The position numbers and the translations under genes are program-made. From Prochlorococcus marinus str. MIT 1214 (GTDB taxonomy: Bacteria > Cyanobacteriota > Cyanobacteriia > PCC-6307 > Cyanobiaceae): a stretch of 64,000 nt of DNA. The notes beneath the pieces were generated by a model that was not told the DNA's origin, made no database searches, and saw only the letters and a list, made by a program, of their open reading frames with translations. Positions 1 through 11,412 of this stretch are shown here, one piece after another (position 1 is the first letter of the stretch; the number at the start of each line of letters is the position of its first letter). The DNA is taken from the NCBI RefSeq assembly GCF_027359355.1, contig NZ_CP114777.1:1054001-1118000 (forward strand), read 5' to 3'.

Positions 1-1062
1 GTTTTTCGGTGTTTTTATCCATGCATAAGGGGCATTGATTGCTCCATAAACTTCAAATCCCGCAGAAGTCAAATTTGCTTTAATTATTTGGGCATTATCC
101 ATATAAAAACTTACTAATTTTTTGATTTGTATTTTCCCTTCTTTGGAGTAAACAGCTTCCGCCCCTCTCTGAACAACATAACTTACGCCATTGAATTTAG
201 TGCTTTGTCGACGATTCCATAAAGACCACAAATCAACTTCTTCTCCGCCTGCTTTACCTTTTAAAGATTTGGGAATAACTGTAAAAGCACATCTTGTGCC
301 AGTGAAGCCGGCATTTTTTGAAAAAGATCGAAACTCAATTGCACAATCTCTAGATCCCTCAATTTCAAAAATCGAATGAGGGATCGAGTCATCTTTGATG
401 AAAGCTTCATAAGCAGCATCAAAAAGAATCAAAGAATTATTTTCTTTTGCATATTTCACCCAAGAAACTAATTGATCTCTAGTTGCTACTGCACCAGTGG
501 GATTATTAGGAAAGCACAGATAAATTAAATCAAATCTATCTTCTGGAATTGGCGCCTCAAATCCATTCTCTGAATTAATTGGAATATAACTTAAACCTTT
601 ATATTCCCCTGCAAAGTTAGATTCTCCTGTCCTACCTGTCATCACATTCGTGTCGACATATACAGGATATACAGGATCAGTTACAGCTATCTTATTTTCC
701 TTCCCAAGAATATCTAAAATATTACTGCTATCGCATTTGGAGCCATCTGAAACAAAGATTTCTTCCGCTGATATTTCACAACCACGAGAAACATAATCAT
801 TTTCAGCAATGCTTTCTCGCAGCCACTGATACCCCTGTTCTGGGCCATAGCCCCTAAAGCCATCTCGAGTTCCCATCTCCTCAATGGCCGCTTTCATGGC
901 TTCACGACAAGCTAAAGGCAGAGGTTCAGTAACATCACCAATTCCTAGGCGGATCAAATCAGCATTAGGATTCTTAGTGCTAAAATCTTTAATTCTTCTA
1001 GAAATTTCTGGAAAAAGATAGCCTGCTTTTAATTTCAGGTAATTAGCATTAACTTGTACCAC
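1..1062 (-). CDS. dapL: LL-diaminopimelate aminotransferase, C-terminus cut by window edge
   Basis: PLP-dependent aminotransferase that converts tetrahydrodipicolinate directly to LL-diaminopimelate for lysine and peptidoglycan synthesis. Reading the minus strand from a GTG at 1062 gives [20 protein letters not shown], which matches the start I know for cyanobacterial DapL. Further in are [35 protein letters not shown] and the PLP-lysine region [15 protein letters not shown]. The frame is still open at base 1, in the stretch [11 protein letters not shown], so about 50-60 residues of a roughly 410-residue enzyme are missing. The GTG start is chosen because no upstream start fits the family N-terminus. 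Confidence 0.95.
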   Translation of the reverse strand, partial: MVQVNANYLKLKAGYLFPEISRRIKDFSTKNPNADLIRLGIGDVTEPLPLACREAMKAAIEEMGTRDGFRGYGPEQGYQWLRESIAENDYVSRGCEISAEEIFVSDGSKCDSSNILDILGKENKIAVTDPVYPVYVDTNVMTGRTGESNFAGEYKGLSYIPINSENGFEAPIPEDRFDLIYLCFPNNPTGAVATRDQLVSWVKYAKENNSLILFDAAYEAFIKDDSIPHSIFEIEGSRDCAIEFRSFSKNAGFTGTRCAFTVIPKSLKGKAGGEEVDLWSLWNRRQSTKFNGVSYVVQRGAEAVYSKEGKIQIKKLVSFYMDNAQIIKANLTSAGFEVYGAINAPYAWIKTPKN

Positions 1063-1465
1063 TTGAAAATCGCCAACATTAAATTTAAGTTCAGGATAAT
1101 CCCTGAAACGCCTTCAAATCTTGAAACAAAGATGATTCCAGATTTAAAAACTAATTTTTTAACAGGGGCTAGAACTTAAAGCAATTAAATTAAATTAAAA
1201 GTGATCCTGTGTTAGTATTATTTTTGAGATCTATGAAAAGGGTTTAAGCCCCTAAGGTTCTCAATTAACGTCAGTTTTTCTTAAAGGGACACCTAGATTA
1301 AACGTTGGCAACTCCAGCGACTTCAACCGAATTATAATTAATTCCCACACCGAACAGTATTCAAAAATCTCTTTAAGTTTGTTAGGCGTTAAAAATTTCC
1401 AACAATTCTATTTGCAGTTTTTCTGCTAATCAATTTTTAATAGCTTAAAAAGCTCAAAATCTTAT
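1063..1465. other. Divergent intergenic region, dapL / rne (403 nt)
   Basis: No coding frame is convincing here. It must carry the promoters of the divergent dapL and rne genes. The rne side is AT-rich and long enough to hold an extended rne 5' leader; long, regulated rne leaders are known in cyanobacteria, but I cannot place a transcription start from sequence alone. Confidence 0.5.
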
Positions 1466-3370
1466 ATGCCCCAGCAAATTATTATTGCTGAGCATTTGCG
1501 GATTGCCGCTCTGCTCACGGATGAAAGAATAGATGAATTAATCGTAGCTCAAGGTAGCTACCAAATCGGAGATATTTTCTTAGGAACCGTTGAAAATGTT
1601 CTTCCAGGGATTGATGCTGCTTTTGTCAATATTGGAGAAAGTGAAAAAAATGGTTTTATTCATGTCAATGATTTAGGTCCCCTTAGATTAAAAAACACAA
1701 CTGCAGGAATAACAGAGTTACTCGAACCAAGGCAAAAGGTATTGGTTCAAGTAATGAAAGAGCCCACTGGGTCAAAAGGACCAAGATTAACTGGAAATAT
1801 AGCTCTTCCTGGTAGATATTTAGTACTCCAACCTTATGGACAAGGTGTAAATATTTCGAGAAGAATAAACAAAGAAAGTGAAAGAAATCGTCTTAGAGCA
1901 TTAGGAGTACTAGTCAAGCCCCCAAGTACTGGTCTTTTAATCAGAACAGAAGCAGAGGATATTTCTGAAGAATTTTTAATTGATGATCTTGAAAATCTTC
2001 TCAAACAATGGGAGCTTATTCAACAAGCATCTGAGAGTTGTAGTCCGCCAATTCTCTTAAATAGAGATGAAGACTTTATTCATAGAATTCTGAGAGATCA
2101 TACAGGTCAAAACGTTACTCAGATTGTTGTAGATAATACGGAAGCGATTGATCGTGTTAAAAGTTTTATTGGCAAAGATAGTAAAGAACTAGCAATAGAA
2201 TTACATTGCGATTCTAAAAATATCTTAGAAAAATATAGAGTCATATCTTCAATTAATGAAGCATTAAAGCCCAGAGTAGATCTTCCCTCTGGTGGATATA
2301 TAATAATAGAGCCAACAGAAGCATTGACAGTTATTGATGTCAACTCAGGCTCGTTTACACGATCTGCGAATTCCAGAGAAACAGTTTTATGGACTAATTG
2401 TGAAGCAGCTATTGAGATAGCAAGACAATTAAAATTAAGGAATATAGGTGGAGTAATCATCATTGATTTTATAGATATGGATACAAAAAGAGACCAACTT
2501 CAATTATTAGAACATTTCACATCTGCTATTAATGGAGACTCAGCGCGGCCACAAATAGCTTCACTTACAGAACTTGGACTTGTTGAGCTTACAAGAAAAA
2601 GACAAGGTCAAAATATATATGAATTATTTGGGAAAACTTCTCCCAACTCCCAAGTAGATGGTCGTATTCAAAACATTACTATTCAAGATATTAATTTAAC
2701 AAGCTCGCCAGAAGCTGGTGTCATAAATTCATCTTCAATCGCAGGTGAAGATTTACAATCTATACAAGAAAATAATACCAAAAAGAAGCGTATTAATAAA
2801 GGGAAAGAGATAGAAACAAACTTAATAAATGAAGATCATAAACAAGCAACTAATACTTTAATGCCTACATCCTCAGATATAATTAGAGACGATATTAGTT
2901 TAGACAATAATAAAAAGAAAGAGAATACTATCCTAAATATAAAGATGAATAGCAATGAAGAGCTAGTTTATAGTTTGATGGGTTTAGATCCTATCCTTCT
3001 TTTAGAACAGACCCCAATATCTGAAAACTATACTGTTAACATTATTAGACCTGGGGAAGAGACAGGAGTAGAAGAAAAAAATAACATACTTGAGAAAACT
3101 GAACAAAGCACATTTAATAATTCCAATGTCAAGCGTCAAAAAAATAATAAGGATCTTATTCGTCTCAAGACAGATAGCTCTAGTCAACAAAAATCAACTA
3201 ATTCTAAAGAAGAAGAGAAAATCAATATAGAGTTAGATCAACATACTAATGAATTAATTGGTGCTGATAATCTTTCAGTAAATGATAACAATGAATTAAT
3301 TTCCACGGAATCACAAGAGGTCAATGAGGATCCAAGACGAAAAAGAAGGAGATCTTCAGCTTCTTCTTAA
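1466..3370 (+). CDS. rne: Ribonuclease E/G family endoribonuclease (RNase E)
   Basis: Single-strand endoribonuclease that starts mRNA decay and processes rRNA. The N-terminal catalytic part (about residues 1-400) includes an S1 RNA-binding domain near residues 35-120. The two metal-binding aspartates are seen in [12 protein letters not shown] and IIIDFIDMD, followed by the family motif [15 protein letters not shown]. The usual Zn-link cysteine motif (CPxCxG type) that should come next is absent: the sequence continues KTSPNSQ with no cysteine. The remaining C-terminal part is low-complexity and Asn/Lys/Glu-rich. It ends in [11 protein letters not shown], like the arginine-rich tail that binds PNPase in other cyanobacteria. 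It is followed after 2 nt by rnhB, so the two are probably co-transcribed. Confidence 0.96.
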   Translation: MPQQIIIAEHLRIAALLTDERIDELIVAQGSYQIGDIFLGTVENVLPGIDAAFVNIGESEKNGFIHVNDLGPLRLKNTTAGITELLEPRQKVLVQVMKEPTGSKGPRLTGNIALPGRYLVLQPYGQGVNISRRINKESERNRLRALGVLVKPPSTGLLIRTEAEDISEEFLIDDLENLLKQWELIQQASESCSPPILLNRDEDFIHRILRDHTGQNVTQIVVDNTEAIDRVKSFIGKDSKELAIELHCDSKNILEKYRVISSINEALKPRVDLPSGGYIIIEPTEALTVIDVNSGSFTRSANSRETVLWTNCEAAIEIARQLKLRNIGGVIIIDFIDMDTKRDQLQLLEHFTSAINGDSARPQIASLTELGLVELTRKRQGQNIYELFGKTSPNSQVDGRIQNITIQDINLTSSPEAGVINSSSIAGEDLQSIQENNTKKKRINKGKEIETNLINEDHKQATNTLMPTSSDIIRDDISLDNNKKKENTILNIKMNSNEELVYSLMGLDPILLLEQTPISENYTVNIIRPGEETGVEEKNNILEKTEQSTFNNSNVKRQKNNKDLIRLKTDSSSQQKSTNSKEEEKINIELDQHTNELIGADNLSVNDNNELISTESQEVNEDPRRKRRRSSASS

Positions 3371-3372
3371 AC

Positions 3373-3966
3373 ATGAAAGATAAGAAATCACTGACTGCAG
3401 GAGTTGATGAGGTAGGGAAAGGTTGTTTATTTGGTCCTGTTTTCGCAGGAGCGGTAATATTAAGCAAAGCGCACGAAGAAAATCTCTTAAATCAAGGCTT
3501 ACAAGACAGTAAAAAATTAAGCCCCCGACAAAGACATAACTTGGTTCCTTTAATAAAAAAAAACTCATTAGCTTGGTCGATAGGTCAGGCCTCAGCAAGA
3601 GAAATTGACAGTATCGGTATTCGAGAGGCTACTGAAAAAGCGATGCTTAGAGCATTAGAAAAATTTCTATCCCCACCAGAATTAATTCTTGTGGATGGAA
3701 TGTTACCCATTCGCCTGTGGCCAGGGAAGCAAAAAACACAGATTCGAGGTGAAAGTCATTTCGCATCAATTGCGGCTGCCAGTGTTCTAGCTAAAGAAGC
3801 CCGAGATGAATTAATTAAACGACTAGCCCGCAAATACAGTCTTTATGGACTTGAAAAAAACAAAGGGTATGGAACTGAAATACATAGAAAAAACTTAATT
3901 AAAGAAGGTGCAACAAAACTCCACCGAAAAAGTTTTCTCTCCAAATTGAAAATAGATAGACATTAA
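3373..3966 (+). CDS. rnhB: Ribonuclease HII
   Basis: Removes ribonucleotides and RNA primers from RNA-DNA hybrids. The N-terminal active-site motif [19 protein letters not shown] carries the Asp-Glu pair, LVDGM the third acidic residue, and [14 protein letters not shown] is the family signature. The fourth acidic position, normally Asp in a GD motif before this signature, reads RGES, so Glu replaces Asp; this may be a lineage feature. Length of 197 residues is normal. The ATG lies 2 nt after the rne stop, indicating translational coupling. Confidence 0.95.
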   Translation: MKDKKSLTAGVDEVGKGCLFGPVFAGAVILSKAHEENLLNQGLQDSKKLSPRQRHNLVPLIKKNSLAWSIGQASAREIDSIGIREATEKAMLRALEKFLSPPELILVDGMLPIRLWPGKQKTQIRGESHFASIAAASVLAKEARDELIKRLARKYSLYGLEKNKGYGTEIHRKNLIKEGATKLHRKSFLSKLKIDRH

Positions 3967-3974
3967 TTTTGTAA

Positions 3975-4487
3975 CTAATTTTCTTTACACCAATTATTAA
4001 AGTCAACAATTAACTGCTTCTCTACCCTAGCCTTTATTCCTAACAAAATTCCATTTAATATTGTTTGCCCAGTTGACTCGAGCATTTTGGGAGGAATTAA
4101 TCTCAATAGCTGAGGTTGACTGACTGTCACACCTAAAAGCGCTTCACCTCCAAGGCCTGATGGTTTTGCTTCCAGAATTGCATCTAAAGTTAAATCGAAA
4201 TCATCAACTAATCCCAAGCCATCCAAGTGACTTTCGGTAACAAACATTCTGATTTTCCTATCAGTATTTTCTACACCTATTGATACGACTGGATTTATTT
4301 GCAGTTGAAAAACCTGAAAACTTGTGACTTCGTATCTAAAGCTACCTGGCCCCAAAGGAGTCAATTTCTTAGGATCAAGCATTGCTCCTACAACTCTTTC
4401 CTGTTGTAAGAGATAATCAGGTAGTTGCTCCTCATTATCTTGAACAACTAGATCAATTTTTTGTCGTGCTTTAAAGGCAAGAGACAT
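3975..4487 (-). CDS. DUF1997 family protein
   Basis: Conserved cyanobacterial and plastid protein family of unknown function. The start chosen is the ATG at 4487 (MSLAFKARQKIDLVV), giving 170 residues. An in-frame ATG 21 codons upstream would overlap pheA on the other strand and adds a non-conserved stretch. The body contains ALLGVTVSQPQLLRLIPPKMLE near the C-terminus, typical of the family, and no membrane segment. It is convergent with rnhB (8 nt gap) and divergent from pheA, with 56 nt between the starts. The family name is recalled from sequence resemblance. Confidence 0.75.
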   Translation of the reverse strand: MSLAFKARQKIDLVVQDNEEQLPDYLLQQERVVGAMLDPKKLTPLGPGSFRYEVTSFQVFQLQINPVVSIGVENTDRKIRMFVTESHLDGLGLVDDFDLTLDAILEAKPSGLGGEALLGVTVSQPQLLRLIPPKMLESTGQTILNGILLGIKARVEKQLIVDFNNWCKEN

Positions 4488-4543
4488 TATCAAAAACTTG
4501 TTCAGCTTGATCTTATCGGCATTTACCCCATTTTTTTTATCTA

Positions 4544-5374
4544 ATGTCAACTCGAGTGGCCTACCTTGGACCTAAAGGAACATACGCAGAGAAGGCAGCA
4601 AAAGCGCTAGCAGCCTTAGAAAGGCTTGAATCCCCACAGTTCTCGCCATACAAAGGCTTAAGGTCTGTGGTTGATAATCTTGCAAACAATCTTTGTGAAG
4701 CAGCCGTAGTACCAATTGAAAATTCAGTAGAAGGTGGCGTTACAACAACATTAGATTCTCTATGGAGACATGAAAATCTATTTATTCACAGAGCACTAGT
4801 ACTTCCTATCAAGCACTCCTTAATGAGCAGCGGATCAATATCAACTATTTCAGAGGTACTTTCCCATCCTCAGGCAATTGCTCAATGCAGCCAGTGGTTA
4901 AACGACAATATTCCAAATGCAGTTCATCTACCAACCAATTCCACGGCAGAGGCGATAAGAATGGTTAAAGGTAGCTCATTTAGAGCCGCGATAGGATCCA
5001 AAGATGCAAATGAAGAACTAAATGTTCTGGCTTATCCAATTAATGATATCGAAGGTAATTGCACTAGGTTCGTTCTTCTGAGTAAGAAGAACATAAAAGT
5101 AGATGGCAACAAAGCAAGTATGGCTTTTTCTCTTAAGTCAAATAGTCCAGGTGCATTACTAAAGGCGTTGAATTGTATCGCAAATCTTGGCCTGAATATG
5201 AGTAGAATTGAATCTCGTCCCTCTAAAAGAGAATTAGGCGAGTATGTTTTTTTCATAGATCTTGATTTAAATCATTCTAATAAAAAAGACTTTGGGAGAA
5301 TTACTGAGGAGTTATCTCCACTTTGCAATCAAATAATTAATTTTGGATGTTATTTCGGATCAGAAGGTGAGTAA
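4544..5374 (+). CDS. pheA: Prephenate dehydratase
   Basis: Converts prephenate to phenylpyruvate in phenylalanine synthesis. The N-terminus VAYLGPKGTYAEKAA, the substrate motif PIENSVEGGVTTTLDSL, and NSTAEAIRMV with the later TRFVLLS segment are typical of the catalytic domain (residues 1-180). An ACT regulatory domain follows (about residues 190-270: SPGALLKALNCIANLGLNMSRIESRPSK), so feedback control by phenylalanine is expected. It is monofunctional, lacking a chorismate mutase domain, as usual in cyanobacteria. Confidence 0.95.
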   Translation: MSTRVAYLGPKGTYAEKAAKALAALERLESPQFSPYKGLRSVVDNLANNLCEAAVVPIENSVEGGVTTTLDSLWRHENLFIHRALVLPIKHSLMSSGSISTISEVLSHPQAIAQCSQWLNDNIPNAVHLPTNSTAEAIRMVKGSSFRAAIGSKDANEELNVLAYPINDIEGNCTRFVLLSKKNIKVDGNKASMAFSLKSNSPGALLKALNCIANLGLNMSRIESRPSKRELGEYVFFIDLDLNHSNKKDFGRITEELSPLCNQIINFGCYFGSEGE

Positions 5375-5375
5375 T

Positions 5376-6308
5376 TTATCCTCTTGATTTGAACACTCCA
5401 AATTTCATCAAACCTGTTGAAAAAGCCCATCTCATCATCAGTATCGTTGGAATTTCTCTAAATGCTTTCAGGATTGATCTGAGCCCTAATTTTAATATGG
5501 ATGAAGGTCTTCTAAAACCTTCATATATAGATTCATTCCAAGATTGAATTGTGTATTTTGTCCAATTAGAAGACTCAACAGAACATCCACAATAAGGACT
5601 ATTTAATAAATTGTTTTTAAATCCTTCAATACTTGAAAATTCAGGGTGGGTCCATTGAATTAATAATTGATTCATAATGAACTTTTCAAATGAATTTAAA
5701 GGATGCTTTTTTGAATCTCTTTGATTCCAATCTGCAATTGCCAAAACACCCCCCGGCCTAAGAACCCTGAGCATCTCATCTGCAAAGGTTTGCTTATCAA
5801 GCATGTGAGGACCAGCTTCAACGCTCCAAACGCCGTCAAAGCTACCTTTGTCAAACTTTAAGTCAAGTGCATTCATTACCTCAAAACGACAAAAATCCTT
5901 ATTATCTGTTAATTCATTTGCTCTTTTAATTTGTTCTTGACTTATGGAAATACCAATAACATCAAATCCATAGTGGTTAGATAATATTCTTGAACTTCCG
6001 CCAATTCCACATCCTACATCTAAAACCCTTGAGCCTTTTGGTAATTTATGCAAACCGCTCCAACGAACTAATTCATGAACAAAATCAACCTTAGCTTTCC
6101 TAAAGTCTTTTTTTATTCTTCGTTTTTCGTAAAAGCCAAGATGAATATGTTCGCCCCAGAGATTTTCTAATAATCGATCATTAGTCCATGAATCATATGA
6201 CGATGCAACACTGCTAACAGAATCATATCTACGACTTTTCTTGAGCCATTGAGTACTTAAGGTGAGTAGCAAAAAAGCACTAAATAAAAAAATTAATATC
6301 CATTGCAT
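5376..6308 (-). CDS. MPBQ/MSBQ methyltransferase (sll0418-type)
   Basis: SAM-dependent methyltransferase expected to methylate 2-methyl-6-phytyl/solanesyl-benzoquinone in tocopherol and plastoquinone synthesis. An N-terminal membrane segment (residues 3-22) is followed by YDSWTNDRLLENLWGEHIHLGFY and the SAM motif VLDVGCGIGGSSRIL. Then come WSVEAGPHM, RPGGVLAIADWNQRD, and the C-terminal REIPTILMMRWAF segment. These match, in order and wording, the Synechocystis Sll0418 enzyme as I remember it. It ends 1 nt past the convergent pheA stop. The precise substrate is inferred from that match. Confidence 0.85.
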   Translation of the reverse strand: MQWILIFLFSAFLLLTLSTQWLKKSRRYDSVSSVASSYDSWTNDRLLENLWGEHIHLGFYEKRRIKKDFRKAKVDFVHELVRWSGLHKLPKGSRVLDVGCGIGGSSRILSNHYGFDVIGISISQEQIKRANELTDNKDFCRFEVMNALDLKFDKGSFDGVWSVEAGPHMLDKQTFADEMLRVLRPGGVLAIADWNQRDSKKHPLNSFEKFIMNQLLIQWTHPEFSSIEGFKNNLLNSPYCGCSVESSNWTKYTIQSWNESIYEGFRRPSSILKLGLRSILKAFREIPTILMMRWAFSTGLMKFGVFKSRG

Positions 6309-6310
6309 GA

Positions 6311-6973
6311 TTAATTATTGGCTTGATCAGCATTTGAAAAAGTATCTTTTAAAGCAGTTCTTGCAGCAAGTTGTCTTCTTGTGTGATCAAGAAGTTCGTA
6401 TTCTCTCTCTAAACGTTGCGCGGTATTTGTTAATTCTAATAAATTTTGCTGTTCACTCGCTACTGGGCCTCCAAGATGAGCAGCTATCCAAAAAGACAAT
6501 TCTCTGGGGATATCAGGCAAAGAATCAGGGAGTTCCTTCTCAGATTCAGTTAATTTCGAAGTCAGCGAAACTACATCCCTGAGAGCAATAGCAACGGAGT
6601 CCTTTAGTTCTATTAGTTTTTTTTGATCTGATATTTTATCATCATCAACCCAACTAACTAAAGCGTTAATAAAAGGAGTTTCGCTAATAATTTCTAGAAT
6701 TCTAAATCTTTGCTGTCCAATAGTAACAATATTGCTTCTACCATCTTGTGAGGTTTGATGCTTGATGATCTCAGCACAACAACCAACATCTGCCATTTTT
6801 TTTGCTATTGGATCCCATCTAACAACTCCAAAACGGCTATCGGATTTCAATACAGACTGAAGCATCACCCTGTAACGCGTCTCAAAAATATGAAGTGGCA
6901 AGTACTCCTGAGGAAAAAGCACAACCTCAGGCAATGGGAAAAGTGGTAACTCCCTAACTGAAAGTTCGCTCAA
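6311..6973 (-). CDS. LON-substrate-binding-domain protein
   Basis: Stand-alone N-terminal Lon domain without the ATPase or protease parts. The opening RELPLFPLPEVVLFPQEYLPLHIFETRYR is the domain hallmark, and a helical C-terminal half follows. Such proteins are conserved in cyanobacteria and plants; their role (substrate adaptor or protein quality control) is not established. It is only 2 nt from the downstream methyltransferase gene and lies downstream of the str operon on the same strand. Confidence 0.85.
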   Translation of the reverse strand: MSELSVRELPLFPLPEVVLFPQEYLPLHIFETRYRVMLQSVLKSDSRFGVVRWDPIAKKMADVGCCAEIIKHQTSQDGRSNIVTIGQQRFRILEIISETPFINALVSWVDDDKISDQKKLIELKDSVAIALRDVVSLTSKLTESEKELPDSLPDIPRELSFWIAAHLGGPVASEQQNLLELTNTAQRLEREYELLDHTRRQLAARTALKDTFSNADQANN

Positions 6974-7033
6974 ATGGGTTTTCCTAATTAAATCTATCCT
7001 AGGTAATCAATCTCTGGTTTGAGAGAAAAAGCT

Positions 7034-7354
7034 CTAGAGCTTAACTTCTATATCAACTCCACTAGGAAGATCTAACTTCATTAAAGCATCTATAGTCTTT
7101 GCTGAAGGGCTGTAAATATCGATAATTCGTCTATGTGTTCTTGTTTCAAAATGCTCTCTTGAATCTTTATCAACATGAGGCGAACGAAGAACACAATAAA
7201 TTTTTCTCTTTGTTGGAAGAGGAATAGGCCCTATTGCTGAAGCTGCTGTAGTGTCTGCAGTCTCAATAATCTTCTCGCAAGACAAATCAAGCATTCTCCT
7301 ATCAAAAGCCTTTAGGCGTATGCGTATTTTTTGCTGTGCAATTGCAGTTGACAT
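7034..7354 (-). CDS. rpsJ: Small-subunit ribosomal protein S10 (uS10)
   Basis: 106 residues; [42 protein letters not shown] and the C-terminal [13 protein letters not shown] are diagnostic. In cyanobacteria rpsJ sits at the end of the str operon after tuf rather than heading the S10 operon, as seen here. Also a Nus-factor homologue (NusE) in antitermination by family knowledge. Confidence 0.98.
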   Translation of the reverse strand: MSTAIAQQKIRIRLKAFDRRMLDLSCEKIIETADTTAASAIGPIPLPTKRKIYCVLRSPHVDKDSREHFETRTHRRIIDIYSPSAKTIDALMKLDLPSGVDIEVKL

Positions 7355-7435
7355 AATGGTATTACCAAAAGGTAATTAGGTTTTCTAGGTTCTTTTAAAA
7401 ATGAACCAATTAGCTCATTTGTTTATTTAATTTAA

Positions 7436-7466
7436 AGGATGACCTGAATAAATTACAAGTCATCCT
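7436..7466 (-). terminator. Hairpin downstream of tuf
   Basis: An 8-bp perfect stem (AGGATGAC / GTCATCCT) with a 15-nt loop lies just after the tuf stop. On the minus strand it is followed by an AT-rich tract. It may act as a partial terminator between tuf and rpsJ. Confidence 0.5.
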
Positions 7467-7474
7467 CTTAATCA

Positions 7475-8674
7475 TTACTCAATAATTTTGGAAACTACTC
7501 CAGCTCCAATGGTACGTCCACCCTCGCGAATTGCGAATCTCATTCCTTGCTCAATAGCAACAGGAGCTATTAATTCTCCAGTCATTTTTATTCTGTCACC
7601 GGGCATAACCATTTCAACGTTACTGCCATCATCAGATGTGAATGCAGTAATTTGACCTGTTACATCAGTAGTACGAATGTAAAACTGAGGACGATATCCA
7701 GCAAAGAAAGGGGTATGACGACCACCCTCTTCTTTTTTCAATACATAAACCTCACCTTCAAATTTAGTGTGAGGAGTAATAGATCCTTTTTTAACAAGAA
7801 CCATTCCTCTTTCAATATCTTCCTTCTGGATACCTCGTAATAGAAGTCCAACGTTGTCTCCAGCCATACCTTCATCAAGAAGTTTTCTAAACATCTCGAC
7901 ACCGGTAACAGTTGTAAGTCTTGTATCTCTAATTCCTACAATTTCGACCTCCTCTCCGACTGTTACTTTTCCTCTTTCAATTCGTCCAGTAGCAACTGTT
8001 CCACGACCAGTAATTGAGAACACGTCTTCTACAGCCATTAAGAAAGGCTTATCAATTTCACGTTCTGGTTCTGGAATGGAAGAATCAACAGCAGTCATCA
8101 ATTCATCTATTTTTGTCTCCCAATCTGCTTCTCCTTCAATAGCTTTTAATCCTGAAACTTGAACAACAGGGATGTCATCGCCAGGGAAGTCATAACTTGT
8201 GAGAAGTTCACGTATCTCCATTTCTACAAGTTCGATCATTTCTTCATCATCGACCATGTCACATTTGTTTAGTGCAACAACCAATGCAGGTACACCAACC
8301 TGCTTGGCCAAAAGAATATGCTCTTTTGTTTGTGCCATTGCTCCATCTGTAGCTGCTACAACAAGAATTGCACCATCCATCTGAGCAGCACCTGTGATCA
8401 TGTTTTTTACATAATCAGCGTGACCTGGGCAATCAACATGAGCATAATGCCTACCATCAGTTTCATATTCAACGTGAGCAGTGTTGATTGTGATCCCGCG
8501 TTCACGCTCTTCTGGAGCTCCATCAATTTCAGCGTAATCTTGCGCTTCGGCTTGACCTTTTTTGGCTAAAACCTTTGTGATTGCAGCAGTAAGTGTTGTT
8601 TTGCCATGGTCAACGTGGCCAATAGTACCTATGTTGACGTGAGGTTTGTTCCTCTCAAACTTCTCGCGAGCCAT
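7475..8674 (-). CDS. tuf: Elongation factor Tu
   Basis: GTPase delivering aminoacyl-tRNA to the ribosome. The P-loop GHVDHGKT (residues 19-26), DCPGH and NKCDM nucleotide motifs are intact. Domains 2 and 3 end with [15 protein letters not shown]. The 399-residue length is standard. It lies 41 nt downstream of fusA in the str operon and is expected to be among the most highly expressed genes here. Confidence 0.99.
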   Translation of the reverse strand: MAREKFERNKPHVNIGTIGHVDHGKTTLTAAITKVLAKKGQAEAQDYAEIDGAPEERERGITINTAHVEYETDGRHYAHVDCPGHADYVKNMITGAAQMDGAILVVAATDGAMAQTKEHILLAKQVGVPALVVALNKCDMVDDEEMIELVEMEIRELLTSYDFPGDDIPVVQVSGLKAIEGEADWETKIDELMTAVDSSIPEPEREIDKPFLMAVEDVFSITGRGTVATGRIERGKVTVGEEVEIVGIRDTRLTTVTGVEMFRKLLDEGMAGDNVGLLLRGIQKEDIERGMVLVKKGSITPHTKFEGEVYVLKKEEGGRHTPFFAGYRPQFYIRTTDVTGQITAFTSDDGSNVEMVMPGDRIKMTGELIAPVAIEQGMRFAIREGGRTIGAGVVSKIIE

Positions 8675-8715
8675 TTTTTTTAAAGAATCGGGGGTTGGTT
8701 AGTAAATTTTAGAGA

Positions 8716-10791
8716 TCAGGAATTGCCCTGATTCTTGGAGATAATTGCTTCAGCAACATTACGAGGGACTTCCTCGTAGGTGCTGAACTCCATTGAGAAA
8801 ATACCCCGACCTTGAGTCATTGATCGGAGTTGAGTGGCATAGCCAAACATTTCGGCTAATGGCACTTTTGCCTGGACTTTGGATTGTCCATCATCGATGG
8901 ATTGACCTTCAACCTGACCTCGTCTAGAGGACAGATCTCCAATTATAGAGCCTAGGAAGTCCTCAGGCACTTCTACCTCAACTTTCATCATAGGTTCTAG
9001 AAGGACAGGATTGCACTTCTTGATTCCATCTTTGAAAGCCATTGAGCCAGCAATTTTGAAAGCCATCTCTGATGAGTCAACATCATGATAAGAGCCATCA
9101 ACCAATGTAACTTTTACATCAATTAAAGGATAGCCAGCAATCACACCAGACTCACACGTTTCTTTCATTCCTGATTCAGCAGGTTTTATATATTCTTTTG
9201 GAACAGAACCACCTACGATTTTATTTACGAACTCGAAACCAGTCCCTGGATCACCTGGCTCAACTTCAATAACAACATGACCATACTGCCCTTTACCTCC
9301 TGTTTGTCTTGCAAATTTTCCTTCACCTGAGGAGCTGGCTCTAATTGTTTCTCTATAAGAAACTTGAGGTGCTCCAATATTTGCCTCTACCTTAAATTCT
9401 CTCAACATACGATCCACCAAAATCTCTAGGTGAAGTTCACCCATTCCTGCAATGACAGTTTGATTTGTCTCTTGATCGGTACTGACTCTGAACGTTGGAT
9501 CCTCCTCAGAGAGAGATGTCAGCGCTTTCCCTAGCTTTTCCATATCACTCTTTGTCTTGGGTTCTACCGCAACTGAAATAACTGGCTCAGGGATATAAAG
9601 AGTTTCGAGAACAATTGCCTCTTCGGAAGCACATAAAGTATCTCCAGTTGTTGTATTTTTCAGACCAAGCACAGCCCCAAGATCCCCAGCTCTTAATTCA
9701 TCGACTTCCTCACGATCATCAGCTTTTAAAATGATCAACCTAGATATTCTCTCTTTTGCATCCTTAGTTGAGTTAAGAACATAACTTCCTTTTTCAAGGA
9801 CACCGGAATACATACGAACAAAAGTCAATTTGCCATATGGATCAGCCATTACCTTGAATGCAAGCGCGCTAAATGGAGCGCTATCATCGGAAGGTCTAAC
9901 AGCTTCTTTCCCATTAGGAAGCAAACCCTGTATAGGAGGGACATCAACAGGTGCAGGGAGATAATTAACTACTGCATCCAGCAATAATTGAACCCCTTTA
10001 TTTTTAAAAGCTGAACCACATAACATTGGAACCAAACCATGCTTAAGAACACCTTCCCTAATTCCAGTTTTGAGTTGTTCAATTGTTAACTCACCATTTT
10101 CTAGAAAAGCTTCAAGCAATTCTTCCTCAGTTTCTGCTATTGACTCCATTAATTTGGCTCGCCAGTCAGAGACTAAATCAACCATATCTGATGGAACATC
10201 AGTCTGCTCAATATCTTTGCCAAGATCATCTTTATAGATATATGCCTTATTTTCTACTAGATCAATGATGCCCTTCAAGTCATTTTCGGCTCCAATAGGT
10301 AACTGAATTGGAACTGCATTAGCTTTTAATCTATCTTTAATTTGGCCATGTACTTTAAGGAAATCTGCTCCAGTTCTATCCATTTTATTGACAAATACCA
10401 TTCTTGGGACTGAATACCTATCGGCTTGACGCCAAACTGTTTCAGATTGAGGCTGTACTCCACCCACCGCGCAAAAGACAGCTATTACACCGTCAAGAAC
10501 CCTCATCGAGCGCTCAACTTCAATAGTGAAGTCAACGTGTCCAGGGGTATCAATGATATTTATACGGTGATCGTCCCATGTAGTCGAAATTGCCGCAGCT
10601 GTAATGGTAATTCCTCTTTCTCTTTCTTGGGCCATCCAATCGGTGACTGCGGCACCATCATGGACCTCTCCCATTTTGTGAACAACACCTGAATAGAAAA
10701 GAATTCTTTCAGTACAAGTGGTTTTACCAGCATCAATATGTGCAGCAATCCCGATATTTCTAATTCGTTCTAAAGGAAAGGCGCGTGCCAC
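8716..10791 (-). CDS. fusA: Elongation factor G
   Basis: Translocation GTPase of 691 residues. The G domain has [18 protein letters not shown] and [10 protein letters not shown]. Domain IV includes [16 protein letters not shown], and domain V ends near LRSMTQGRG(I)[12 protein letters not shown]. It sits in canonical str order after rpsL and rpsG. Confidence 0.99.
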   Translation of the reverse strand: MARAFPLERIRNIGIAAHIDAGKTTCTERILFYSGVVHKMGEVHDGAAVTDWMAQERERGITITAAAISTTWDDHRINIIDTPGHVDFTIEVERSMRVLDGVIAVFCAVGGVQPQSETVWRQADRYSVPRMVFVNKMDRTGADFLKVHGQIKDRLKANAVPIQLPIGAENDLKGIIDLVENKAYIYKDDLGKDIEQTDVPSDMVDLVSDWRAKLMESIAETEEELLEAFLENGELTIEQLKTGIREGVLKHGLVPMLCGSAFKNKGVQLLLDAVVNYLPAPVDVPPIQGLLPNGKEAVRPSDDSAPFSALAFKVMADPYGKLTFVRMYSGVLEKGSYVLNSTKDAKERISRLIILKADDREEVDELRAGDLGAVLGLKNTTTGDTLCASEEAIVLETLYIPEPVISVAVEPKTKSDMEKLGKALTSLSEEDPTFRVSTDQETNQTVIAGMGELHLEILVDRMLREFKVEANIGAPQVSYRETIRASSSGEGKFARQTGGKGQYGHVVIEVEPGDPGTGFEFVNKIVGGSVPKEYIKPAESGMKETCESGVIAGYPLIDVKVTLVDGSYHDVDSSEMAFKIAGSMAFKDGIKKCNPVLLEPMMKVEVEVPEDFLGSIIGDLSSRRGQVEGQSIDDGQSKVQAKVPLAEMFGYATQLRSMTQGRGIFSMEFSTYEEVPRNVAEAIISKNQGNS

Positions 10792-10896
10792 AGAAAATAC
10801 TCCGACTAAAGGGCTTTAAAATGCGCATGGACTCTACAACTAAGCATGCTAAAAAAGAAATATTTTGAGAATTTAAATAGAAAAATTTGACCTAAA

Positions 10897-11367
10897 TCAA
10901 TAGCGATAATGAGCAAAAGCTTTATTTGCTTCGGCCATCTTATGGGTCTCTTCCCTCTTCCTCACTGCATTTCCAGCTTCATTAGCTGCATCCATAAGCT
11001 CCCCAGCAAGTTTTTGAGCCATGCTTCTTCCATTTCTTGATCTTGAGAAATTTACCAACCACCTGAGTGCCATTGCTGTCCCTCTTTCTTGACGGACTTC
11101 CATTGGAACCTGATATGTAGCTCCACCAACTCTTCTAGCTCTAACTTCAACAAGAGGTGTGACATTTTTCACTGCTGTTTCAAATAATTCAATGGGGTCT
11201 GAACCAGTTCGTTCGTTAATCAACCCAAAGGCATCGGAAAGAATTTTTTGAGCTGTTGATTTCTTCCCGTGCTTCATCAATCGATGGACCATCATACTTG
11301 CCAATCGATTATTGAACTGAGGATCAGGGAGAACAGGTCTTTTTTCAGCTGCGTTTCTTCTTGACAT
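10897..11367 (-). CDS. rpsG: Small-subunit ribosomal protein S7 (uS7)
   Basis: 156 residues, starting [18 protein letters not shown], with [17 protein letters not shown] and ALRWLV as the S7 core. It binds the 3' major domain of 16S rRNA. It lies 45 nt after rpsL and about 100 nt before fusA in the str operon. Confidence 0.99.
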   Translation of the reverse strand: MSRRNAAEKRPVLPDPQFNNRLASMMVHRLMKHGKKSTAQKILSDAFGLINERTGSDPIELFETAVKNVTPLVEVRARRVGGATYQVPMEVRQERGTAMALRWLVNFSRSRNGRSMAQKLAGELMDAANEAGNAVRKREETHKMAEANKAFAHYRY

Positions 11368-11412
11368 GAAATAAAAATGTATGGGGGAAATTCAATAAAT
11401 CAAAATAATTTT

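Noticed and set aside
7029-7042. Perfect palindrome AAGCTCTAGAGCTT at the rpsJ stop as terminator
   Set aside because: It has no loop and no following T tract; short palindromes of this kind are expected by chance.
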